The notes under the pieces are model-generated. The model did no database searches and was not told where the DNA came from. It saw nothing but the letters and a program-made list of their open reading frames with translations. Below are positions 1 to 4,328 of a DNA stretch of 5,504 nucleotides, in pieces. Within the stretch, counting starts at the first letter, position 1. Every line of letters begins with the position of its first letter. The stretch covers positions 1 to 5,504 of the forward strand of contig CAJQNM010000392.1 of assembly GCA_905479665.1 (NCBI GenBank). The letters run 5' to 3'. This stretch comes from an uncultured Saprospiraceae bacterium. Its GTDB lineage: Bacteria; Bacteroidota; Bacteroidia; Chitinophagales; Saprospiraceae. A program made the translations under genes and the position numbers.

Positions 1-664
1 TCGACGCGTAAAATTTAAGTGCATTACCCCCAGTAGTGGTTTCTGGATTGCCGAACATTACACCGATTTTCTCTCTCAGCTGGTTGATGAAGATACAGCA
101 GCATCCTGTGCGGCCGATCGTTCCTGTCAGTTTTCGCATGGCTTGTGACATAAGCCTTGCTTGGAGACCCATCTTTGAGTCTCCCATTTCTCCTTCTATC
201 TCAGCGCGTGGTACCAAGGCGGCAACACTGTCGATCACAATAATGTCTATCGCTCCTGAGCGGATCAAGTTTTCGGCGATTTCTAGAGCCTGCTCGCCAT
301 TGTCAGGTTGTGAGATGAGAAGATTTTCAGTATCGACACCCAAGGCCTCAGCATAAAAACGATCGAAAGCATGCTCAGCATCGATAAATGCAGCGATGCC
401 ACCCGTTTTCTGACACTCGGCAATCGCATGGATGGCCAAAGTCGTTTTTCCCGAAGACTCAGGACCGTATATTTCGACAACACGTCCGCGCGGAAAACCA
501 TTGATGCCCATGGCAAGATCCAAGCCCAGGGAGCCTGAAGAGAACGCGTCGGCTTCAACGACTTTCTGATCTCCCAGCTTCATGACTGTGCCCTTTCCGT
601 ATGTTTTTTCCAGCCGGTCAACGGTGAGTTGCAGGGCTTTTAGTTTAGCATCTTTCTCGCTCAT
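1..664 (-). CDS. recA: Recombinase RecA, N-terminal two thirds (runs off the left edge)
   Basis: RecA polymerises on single-stranded DNA in the cytoplasm, catalyses ATP-dependent strand exchange and triggers SOS-type self-cleavage of repressors. The first 221 residues are visible; the family is about 340-350 long, so the C-terminal third lies outside the window. The ATG at 664-662 gives the usual start MSEKDAKLKALQLTVDRLEK. Walker A is GPESSGKT (residues 67-74), the catalytic glutamate is Glu97 in DAEH, Walker B is IIVID (141-145), Gln195 in FINQL is the allosteric glutamine, and loop L2 with GNPETTTGGNALKF follows. The frame is open and undamaged. Three consecutive cysteines (188-190) stand before the FINQ strand, where E. 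coli has TLL. The wording AFDRFYAEALGVD and INQLREKIGV is typical of Bacteroidota. No Shine-Dalgarno site is seen, as usual in that phylum. Confidence 0.98.
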   Translation of the reverse strand, partial: MSEKDAKLKALQLTVDRLEKTYGKGTVMKLGDQKVVEADAFSSGSLGLDLAMGINGFPRGRVVEIYGPESSGKTTLAIHAIAECQKTGGIAAFIDAEHAFDRFYAEALGVDTENLLISQPDNGEQALEIAENLIRSGAIDIIVIDSVAALVPRAEIEGEMGDSKMGLQARLMSQAMRKLTGTIGRTGCCCIFINQLREKIGVMFGNPETTTGGNALKFYAS

Positions 665-743
665 GATCTTTGTATTTAATGGTTTTGTATTAAAGACATA
701 AATATATCCTTTTTGCTCATATGGTGGGCTCCCTACGCACAAC

Positions 744-785
744 AAAAAACCCTCCGGAGATCATACTCCGGAGGGTTTCTTTTTT
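744..785 (-). terminator. Intrinsic terminator between the small gene and recA
   Basis: A perfect 13-bp stem pairs 747-759 with 766-778 (core CCCTCCGGAG / CTCCGGAGGG) around the 6-base loop 760-765. Read on the minus strand it follows the small gene 814-1044 and ends in TTTTTT then GTTG, a good intrinsic terminator for that gene. On the plus strand it is also followed by TTTCTTTTTT, so it could work in both directions. It insulates recA from upstream transcription, so recA probably has its own promoter between about 665 and 743. Confidence 0.9.
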
Positions 786-813
786 CGAATAAATTGTTAG
801 CGACTAGTTCCGT

Positions 814-1044
814 TCAGGCGGTAGCAAAAGCTTTCTTGCTGTGAAGCAAAATGCGATTGATACTCGCAGAAGATGGTGCAAAAGTGACTTTGGGAAGCTG
901 CTCAATGGTTTCAGAAAGCAACTTGTGCTCTTCGCGCATATCCCAGTCAGCATGCAGTTCTTCCAATAGCATGAGGTGCTCTTCGATGCTTACCTCGCTA
1001 TACAGAAATCGGACTAAATCATTCTGAGTACAGTTTCGTGTCAT
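814..1044 (-). CDS. Small acidic protein of unknown function, possibly an anti-sigma-like fragment family
   Basis: A 76-residue protein starting at the ATG at 1044-1042 (MTRNCTQNDLVRFLYSEVSI) with its own terminator just downstream. It has no signal peptide or membrane segment. The N-terminal part (residues 7-50) is predicted to be helical and rich in Glu, with a D-L-V-R-F-L-Y-S-E pattern resembling the start of zinc-finger anti-sigma domains but without the His-Cys zinc ligands. The C-terminus carries the segment FAPSSASINRILLHSKK. From memory, short proteins with this layout (an LxRFLYxE start and an SPSxxSIxxIL end) are common in Bacteroidota, but their function is not known to me. The coding call rests on that resemblance, the terminator and the absence of a competing frame. 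No Shine-Dalgarno site is present. Anti-sigma or regulatory function is inference only. Confidence 0.8.
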   Translation of the reverse strand: MTRNCTQNDLVRFLYSEVSIEEHLMLLEELHADWDMREEHKLLSETIEQLPKVTFAPSSASINRILLHSKKAFATA

Positions 1045-1157
1045 ATAGTAAGTTTTGATTTTAATAACTGACTCTTAAACCATGCCAAACTACGCTTTAT
1101 TGTCTTGACTGCGAGGCAACTATGTTAAAATTGTGGGCAATATCTCCGGCAGCAGGG

Positions 1158-1170
1158 GCGTTCAGGGCCG
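1158..1170 (+). repeat. 13-bp direct repeat, left copy
   Basis: GCGTTCAGGGCCG occurs here and again at 1750-1762 in the same orientation. The pair brackets the decayed hicBA block. The left copy lies in a GC-rich patch (about 1141-1203) inside otherwise AT-richer DNA. The right copy overlaps the 3' end of the DUF2147 gene. It could be a scar of insertion, or an illegitimate duplication of the DUF2147 3' end, or chance. Confidence 0.5.
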
Positions 1171-1224
1171 CTGGATCGAATTCAATCGCGCCTGGTGCCC
1201 CACCTTAAATAGCAAGGTTTTTGC

Positions 1225-1246
1225 AGTGTACTCTAGAAGAGTCACT
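1225..1246. promoter_or_regulatory. Inverted repeat upstream of hicB, possible operator
   Basis: The arms AGTG-ACTCT and AGAGT-CACT pair around the centre AGA, with one extra T at 1229 interrupting the left arm. The site lies about 45 bases before the first recognisable hicB codon. Known HicB antitoxins bind inverted repeats in their own promoter, so this could be the fossil operator of the toxin-antitoxin unit. Apart from this palindrome and the GC-rich patch with the direct repeat, I see nothing in 1045-1288. That part is inference; only the palindrome itself is seen. Confidence 0.3.
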
Positions 1247-1288
1247 CTAAAACAGAACCTATCTTTAGTGAGGAAAGCTATAGAAGGA

Positions 1289-1549
1289 ACAATCAAGATA
1301 CATATCGAAAAATTACCACGAAGGTCTCTATTTGGCGACAAGCGATGAAGTCTAAGGCTGGTAGCTCAAGGGCGAAAAATTACGGAGACCTTAGAGATTG
1401 CTCGGGATGTGGTGAAAAAGCTCATAGAAGAACAGGAGACCCTTCCGAAGTTAGGCCCCTTGGAGGATGATTTCGATTATCCCTTGGTGATCGGCTTGTA
1501 CTGGGAAGGCTGGCAGGTTTTTCATATCGTGATATCGTCAAGAAATTGA
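1289..1549 (+). pseudogene. hicB: HicB-like antitoxin, decayed
   Basis: Read across frames, the stretch gives KIHIEKLP, then EGLYLATSDEV, then LVAQGRKITETLEIARDVVKKLIEEQ and a tail LGPLEDDFDYPLVIGL. This is the HicB layout: a first strand pair (EGxYLATS), the loop with a gap-glycine motif, and the long helix TLEIARDVVKKLI. Damage is visible: one extra base near 1319 (between CCA and GAA), a TAA stop at 1353-1355 where CAA (Gln) would fit, and one missing base near 1359-1360, after which the frame runs to a TGA at 1547-1549. The original stop was probably near 1490-1500, at the hicA start. No start codon is seen before AAG 1295. The gene precedes hicA, the antitoxin-first order found in some hic loci. 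Intact HicB would neutralise HicA and repress the operon. Confidence 0.75.
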
Positions 1550-1728
1550 AGAAACTTAGTTTCAAATTTCATCGGTAGGCTGCTGGAAGTCATGAGATTT
1601 GGTACTCAAAAAGAACAGGGCGCTTTACAACGATCCCTAACCATCGTGGCGATATGCCAGAGGGAACACTCAGAGCGATTCTAAGGCAGGGAGGGATTGC
1701 ACCGGATGGGTTCCTCCAGATAAAATAG
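1489..1728 (+). pseudogene. hicA: HicA-like mRNA interferase toxin, decayed by a nonsense codon
   Basis: One frame reads LAGFSYRDIVKKLKKLSFKFHR, a TAG stop at 1576-1578, then AAGSHEIWYSKRTGRFTTIPNHRGDMPEGTLRAILRQGGI to a stop at 1726-1728. This is the HicA double-stranded RNA-binding-like fold. It has the helix DIVKKLKKL, the catalytic-site motif GSHEIW with its His, the strand TTIPNH and the helix GTLRAILRQGGI. HicA toxins cut mRNA at the ribosome. The stop replaces the Gln of the usual RQxxGSH motif (CAG to TAG, one base). No in-frame ATG is seen at the expected start near 1489, where GAT stands. With the antitoxin also broken, loss of both genes without harm is coherent. The reading frame is otherwise clean, so decay looks recent. 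Confidence 0.85.
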
Positions 1729-1736
1729 GTACCTAT
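1725..1736. repeat. 12-bp perfect palindrome at the end of hicA
   Basis: ATAGGTACCTAT is its own reverse complement and covers the hicA stop codon. It is followed by an overlapping CCTATAGG palindrome (1732-1739). It lies between the convergent ends of hicA and the DUF2147 gene. It has no loop or T-run good enough to call a terminator. Its role is unknown. Confidence 0.4.
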
Positions 1737-1749
1737 AGGATATTATCTC

Positions 1750-1762
1750 GCGTTCAGGGCCG
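1750..1762 (+). repeat. 13-bp direct repeat, right copy
   Basis: GCGTTCAGGGCCG identical to 1158-1170. It overlaps the last codons and stop of the DUF2147 gene, whose C-terminus (DWHRRP) therefore partly lies in the repeat. Confidence 0.5.
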
Positions 1763-2179
1763 TCGATGCCAATCTTGCGTGCGGTACAAACCGGTCCAGT
1801 GTTTGCCACGTACTTTCAGAACATCAGGCGCTCCGTCTTCAAACCAAAGAACACATTTATACTCCTTGCCCGTTTCCGGATCCAGGATCACACCTCCCTT
1901 CCACTGGTCGCTGCTGGTCTCCATGTCAGTGATGATCTTCATGCCTACGACCGGAGCATTTTTCTTATCACCAGTACATGCATCGCATAGGGTGTCGGCA
2001 GGTTTCAGGAGCAATTCCCGCACGGCTCCGTCTAGCTTGTCGCCAGTCTGGTAGATCTCAACAACAGATTTGCGCTCGCCGGTATCATCATCAATCGTCT
2101 CCCAAAAACCAATGGGTGATTGAGCATTTGCCACGACGGCAGTGAGCAGGATTGCACTAATAACTAAGATTTCTTTCAT
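1754..2179 (-). CDS. Secreted DUF2147 family protein
   Basis: A 141-residue protein with a Sec signal peptide: MKEILVISAILLTAVVANA, likely cut after Ala19 before QSPIGFWET. The mature part follows the DUF2147 pattern: GFWETIDDDTGERKSVVEIYQ at the start, a charged middle, GGVILDPETGKEYKCVLWF, then LKVRGKHWTGLYRTQDWHR at the end. It is a small beta-rich protein exported to the periplasm or beyond; its biochemical role is not established. Cys65 and Cys68 form a CDAC motif between the first and second halves that could pair or bind metal. The start ATG (2179-2177) overlaps the stop of the ATL gene by four bases, so the two are translationally coupled and share one promoter. No convincing terminator is seen on its left side. 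Confidence 0.9.
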   Translation of the reverse strand: MKEILVISAILLTAVVANAQSPIGFWETIDDDTGERKSVVEIYQTGDKLDGAVRELLLKPADTLCDACTGDKKNAPVVGMKIITDMETSSDQWKGGVILDPETGKEYKCVLWFEDGAPDVLKVRGKHWTGLYRTQDWHRRP

Positions 2180-2529
2180 ATGTCGATATCAAAATCGGTG
2201 AGCTCTTCTGCGGGTATCCATAGATGTGCTCGAAAGTTTACAACACGGTGGTTAGCGACTTTGGTTCCTTCCTCTTCAAGCAGCTTTTGCATCAGCTCGG
2301 GCGGGCGAAAGGCATGGCGACCAGACAACTCACCGATGCGATTTAGCACACGGTGGGCTGGTATTCCCAACCCGGACATGCTTTGGCGCAGCGCATACCC
2401 CACCATCCGCGCAGAGCCAAGGGCCAGGAAATCGGCGATGGCCCCGTAGGTGGTGACTCGGCCGGATGGGATGAGGCGTACTACCTCGTAAACCCATTCG
2501 TAGTAGTGTGGTTTTTCTTTGGATGCCAT
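2176..2529 (-). CDS. Alkyltransferase-like (ATL) DNA-damage recognition protein
   Basis: A 117-residue protein of the O6-alkylguanine-DNA alkyltransferase superfamily, holding only the C-terminal DNA-binding domain. The HTH segment is SGRVTTYGAIADFL (residues 22-35, with Tyr28), the arginine finger is Arg41 in SARMVG, and the active-site motif is PAHRV (57-61): Ala58 replaces the acceptor cysteine of PCHRV. It therefore cannot take up alkyl groups. Known ATLs bind O6-alkylguanine, flip it out and hand the lesion to nucleotide-excision repair; they carry Ala or Trp at this place. I chose the ATG at 2529 (MASKEKPHYYEWVYEVV); a TTG two codons earlier is the only longer option. It is first gene of a coupled operon with the DUF2147 gene and is divergent from the LuxR-type gene at 2688. 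A duplicated stub of its 5' end lies at 3999-4045. Confidence 0.93.
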   Translation of the reverse strand: MASKEKPHYYEWVYEVVRLIPSGRVTTYGAIADFLALGSARMVGYALRQSMSGLGIPAHRVLNRIGELSGRHAFRPPELMQKLLEEEGTKVANHRVVNFRAHLWIPAEELTDFDIDI

Positions 2530-2623
2530 TTGCAAATAGAAAAGTTATTAGAAGGTGATTGTGAAGTTAAGCGAATAAGAGAAAAACAACTCGATATAAA
2601 AAATCACCCTTTTGGGTGAGACG
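2492..2623. repeat. Long imperfect direct repeat, copy 1 (ATL 5' end and promoter region)
   Basis: This stretch matches 4003-4133 in the same orientation. The match is nearly perfect over 2492-2520 (codons of ATL KEKPHYYEWV), weak in the middle, then again visible at TGATTGTGAAGTTAAGCGAA and strong over the ATCACCC-GGGTGAGAC palindrome. The offset is 1511 at the left end and 1510 at the palindrome, so the two copies are collinear. It marks the left end of the duplicated module. Confidence 0.8.
2604..2619. promoter_or_regulatory. TCACCC-N4-GGGTGA palindrome in the divergent ATL / LuxR-type promoter region
   Basis: Arms TCACCC (2604-2609) and GGGTGA (2614-2619) flank TTTT. It is centred about 77 bases before the LuxR-type ATG and about 82 before the ATL ATG. 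The same palindrome with ATTT in the middle recurs at 4114-4129. Read on the minus strand it is followed by TTTTTTAT, so it could also act as a short terminator or attenuator in front of the ATL operon. An operator for the neighbouring DNA-binding protein is the other option. What it binds is inference. Confidence 0.55.
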
Positions 2624-2641
2624 CCCACGTACTTGGTGACT

Positions 2642-2649
2642 TAAGTTTG
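2642..2649 (+). promoter_or_regulatory. Candidate Bacteroidota -7 promoter box for the LuxR-type gene
   Basis: TAAGTTTG is a full match to the TAnnTTTG consensus of Bacteroidota housekeeping promoters, 38 bases before the ATG at 2688. No TTTG at the usual -33 distance is present; the nearest is in the TTTTGGG of the palindrome, about six bases too far. It would place the transcription start near 2655 with a short leader. Confidence 0.35.
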
Positions 2650-2687
2650 TTAGGTACTTATTAATTTTTTTACGGCAAAAAACCAAA

Positions 2688-2927
2688 ATGAAATTACCAC
2701 CGGTAATAGGGGATCTTATTTCTGATCGTGAACGTGAGGTTCTTGAGTTGATTGTTCAAGAAAACACCATGCCCGAGGTAGCGAGACAACTTCACATTAG
2801 TGTGAATACAGCCATTACCCACAAACGCCATCTCATCGAAAAACTGCAAGTAAAAAATACCGTCGGCCTGGTACGAAGAGCTTTCGAGTGTGGATTACTG
2901 AAATTATCAGCCTTTGAGGCTGCCTAA
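2688..2927 (+). CDS. Orphan LuxR/GerE-type HTH transcriptional regulator
   Basis: A 79-residue protein that is almost entirely a LuxR-type helix-turn-helix. ISDREREVLELIVQ (residues 11-24) is the first helix, NTMPEVARQLHIS (26-38) is the scaffold, and NTAITHKRHLIEKLQV (40-55) is the recognition and dimer helix. NTVGLVRRAFECGLL (57-71) closes it. It lacks the receiver or ligand-binding domain found in full NarL or LuxR proteins, so it is either constitutive or depends on partners. The start ATG at 2688 is preceded by an A-rich leader (GGCAAAAAACCAAA). The S74 gene begins 46 bases downstream on the same strand with no terminator between, which suggests co-transcription or direct control. It is missing from the second module upstream of 4329. 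Confidence 0.88.
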   Translation: MKLPPVIGDLISDREREVLELIVQENTMPEVARQLHISVNTAITHKRHLIEKLQVKNTVGLVRRAFECGLLKLSAFEAA

Positions 2928-2948
2928 CAAATAGCATAAATCACAATA

Positions 2949-2964
2949 ATTTTTTCTCAAATAA
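2949..2964 (+). repeat. Shared leader motif before S74 gene 1
   Basis: ATTTTTTCTCAAATAA stands 9 bases before the ATG at 2974 and is identical at 4303-4318, 10 bases before the ATG of the second S74 gene. The similarity continues into the signal-peptide codons. No Shine-Dalgarno site is present. It could be a translation enhancer, part of a promoter, or simply shared ancestry. Confidence 0.6.
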
Positions 2965-2973
2965 ATACTTAGT

Positions 2974-3735
2974 ATGAAAAATAGTACTTCAAAAATTCAA
3001 TTTGTTGCAATCGTAGTTTGCTTGATACTTTCTGCTCAATCTGCTGTTGCACAGTGGGCTAGTCCGGGCGCACGAAAGGAGATCCATGGTCCAACCAACT
3101 ACCCACAGATCCAGGGCAATGGTGGGCTACTAGAATTTGTCAGAAACGATGATGGCAGCACTGGTGCGAAAAATGGACTCAAGTTTGCCGAAAATGTAGG
3201 CTTTAATGACATTGAAAAGGCTTGGCTTTATTACCAAATCAATAATTCAACATTTTCGTTCACGGACGATGATGAGAACGACAAGAAATTTACCGTTAAT
3301 GTCAACAATGGCAAGGTAGAGGTCACTGGAGAACTTGAGGTAGCTGGTGAAATTGTAGGCGCATCCGATGCTCGGCTCAAGAAAGATATGGCTCCGCTTA
3401 CCAATGCCCTCGCCAAGGTGAGCCAGCTTAAGCCAACCACATATAAATTCCGTAAAGATGAATTTAAGCGTAATTTTCCGGAAGGCACACGGATGGGTTT
3501 TATTGCGCAGGAATTAGAAAAAGAATTTCCAACGTTGGTTTCCACGGGCAATGAGGTGAGTGATATCCATGGCAATTCTTTCGACATGAAGAGTGTCAAT
3601 TACATGGAAGTAATCCCACTGCTTACCAAAGCGATTCAAGAGCAGCAAGCGATTATCGATAACATGCAATATGAGATGACCTCTTTGAAAGGAGTGGTCA
3701 AAACCTTGCAAGGTACAGCTAGTGCTTCGAGATAG
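2974..3735 (+). CDS. Secreted tail-fibre-like protein with C-terminal S74 self-cleaving chaperone domain (copy 1)
   Basis: A 253-residue protein. Residues 1-26 are a Sec signal peptide ending AVA, cut before QWASPG. Residues 27-105 are a head region of unknown fold. Residues 106-130 (FTVNVNNGKVEVTGELEVAG) look like a beta-repeat shaft of the kind that trimerises. The intramolecular chaperone domain of endosialidase (peptidase S74) starts at Ser131 in SDARLKKDM and runs through LKPTTYKFR, GFIAQELEKEFPTLV and VNYMEVIPLLTKAIQEQQ, ending in a coiled coil (about 218-245). In the family this domain folds the trimeric fibre in front of it, then cuts just before the Ser using a Ser-Lys pair; Ser131 and Lys136 have the right spacing. 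The mature product would be about 104 residues. There are no other phage genes nearby, so it is probably a host surface or secreted protein. Confidence 0.9.
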   Translation: MKNSTSKIQFVAIVVCLILSAQSAVAQWASPGARKEIHGPTNYPQIQGNGGLLEFVRNDDGSTGAKNGLKFAENVGFNDIEKAWLYYQINNSTFSFTDDDENDKKFTVNVNNGKVEVTGELEVAGEIVGASDARLKKDMAPLTNALAKVSQLKPTTYKFRKDEFKRNFPEGTRMGFIAQELEKEFPTLVSTGNEVSDIHGNSFDMKSVNYMEVIPLLTKAIQEQQAIIDNMQYEMTSLKGVVKTLQGTASASR

Positions 3736-3760
3736 TACTCATAGAAATATGACGAATTTG

Positions 3761-3801
3761 TCAAAGAAGAGACTGTCCAACATGGACAGTCTCTTCTTTG
3801 A
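3761..3801 (+). terminator. Intrinsic terminator after S74 gene 1
   Basis: A perfect 18-bp stem pairs 3761-3778 with 3784-3801 around the loop AACAT. The core GACTGTCC / GGACAGTC is flanked by AAGAAGA and TCTTCTTT, so the U-rich tail is inside the outer stem. It lies 25 bases after the stop. A diverged copy with the same core follows the second S74 gene. Confidence 0.85.
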
Positions 3802-3998
3802 TTGGTGCCTGCCATGACGCCCCCAGCGTTCGCAATTACATCAGGACGCATCTAGTTCATATGACGAAGATCTCTCCCACCTAATCCGTCCTTCAAAGGC
3901 CATCTGCATACGGCCAACTTACCTTGTGTGGCACTGATTTTTTGCTCAACATGCGAGAAAGGTCATTAGTGGTCTTAGAGGCATGAGCTAGTTGAGCA

Positions 3999-4045
3999 AT
4001 AGACCCATTCGTAGCAGTGTGGTTTTTTCTTAAAGTGACTGGCAT
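3999..4045 (-). pseudogene. 5' stub of a duplicated ATL gene
   Basis: On the minus strand the codons read ASHFKKKPHCYEWVY, against MASKEKPHYYEWVY at the start of the intact ATL protein (2529). The ATG at 4045-4043 is now one base out of frame with this reading (ATGCC where ATGGCC would fit). After TAT at 3999-4001 the similarity stops. It is a truncated leftover of the ATL gene at the left edge of the second module and cannot encode a working protein. Confidence 0.75.
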
Positions 4046-4133
4046 CGTAAGTGGTGCCACTGGCTGATCGTGAAGATTAAGTGAACTTTGCCAAAAGAAC
4101 AGAACCATAAATATCACCCATTTGGGTGAGACA
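4003..4133. repeat. Long imperfect direct repeat, copy 2
   Basis: Collinear counterpart of 2492-2623. The first 29 bases differ by only one substitution and one base of T-run length; TGATCGTGAAGATTAAGTGAA and the palindrome are the other anchors. The divergence between anchors shows that the duplication is not recent. Confidence 0.8.
4114..4129. promoter_or_regulatory. TCACCC-N4-GGGTGA palindrome, second copy
   Basis: TCACCC (4114-4119) and GGGTGA (4124-4129) flank ATTT; the flanking AT and GAC are also shared with copy 1. Here the minus-strand tail is ATATTTATGG, a poorer terminator than copy 1, while the arms are unchanged. It lies 199 bases before the second S74 ATG. Confidence 0.5.
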
Positions 4134-4302
4134 TTTCTTTCGAGATCAGCTTAACTTTGAAATGTGTTTGATAAATCAAGAGTATAGAATGGAATAGCAG
4201 CTTTTGAGTGAAAAGAAATAACTGTAGGAAAGGACACTAAATATTGCTTCGATAACTACGGCTAGTCAAGCCACTAGAATTATTTATTTAAGTAAAAGAT
4301 CA

Positions 4303-4318
4303 ATTTTTTCTCAAATAA
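4303..4318 (+). repeat. Shared leader motif before S74 gene 2
   Basis: ATTTTTTCTCAAATAA, identical to 2949-2964, 10 bases before the ATG at 4329. The bases to the left differ from copy 1, which makes the sharp left edge of the match at this motif notable. Confidence 0.6.
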
Positions 4319-4328
4319 TTATTTAATC

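Larger units (their letters stand above)
3802..4328. other. Gene-less stretch between the two S74 modules
   Basis: I see no intact gene in these 527 bases. The left part (3802-3998) matches nothing else in the window. A short minus-strand peptide RPDVIANAGGV at about 3818-3851 recalls the PDxxANAGGV motif of glutamate/leucine dehydrogenases but is closed by stops on its left side in the coding sense. The middle (3999-4133) is the duplicated ATL stub and palindrome. The right part (4134-4300) is AT-rich with no trace of the LuxR-type gene that occupies this place in module 1. The shared leader motif closes it at 4303-4318. Confidence 0.7.

Noticed and set aside
36..558. Open frames on both strands inside the recA region
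   Set aside because: They are other-frame readings of recA, which is unmistakable and continuous on the minus strand.
1045..1288. A search for tRNA genes, CRISPR repeats or an integron attC site in the gaps
   Set aside because: No cloverleaf, no regularly spaced repeats and no attC core sites could be seen here or in the other gaps.
1133..1348. A 71-codon plus-strand frame starting with GTG
   Set aside because: Its end is simply the first codons of the hicB remnant read past a frameshift to a stop; the front half has no recognisable protein character.
3636..3851. Minus-strand frame with the peptide RPDVIANAGGV, similar to a glutamate/leucine dehydrogenase motif
   Set aside because: The frame runs straight through the S74 terminator hairpin into antisense of the S74 gene, and is blocked by a stop just before the motif. 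Only about eleven residues match, so chance is likely.
3893..4117. A 74-codon minus-strand frame across the intergenic stretch
   Set aside because: It reads the duplicated ATL stub in the wrong frame and ends in unrelated sequence; no protein family is visible.
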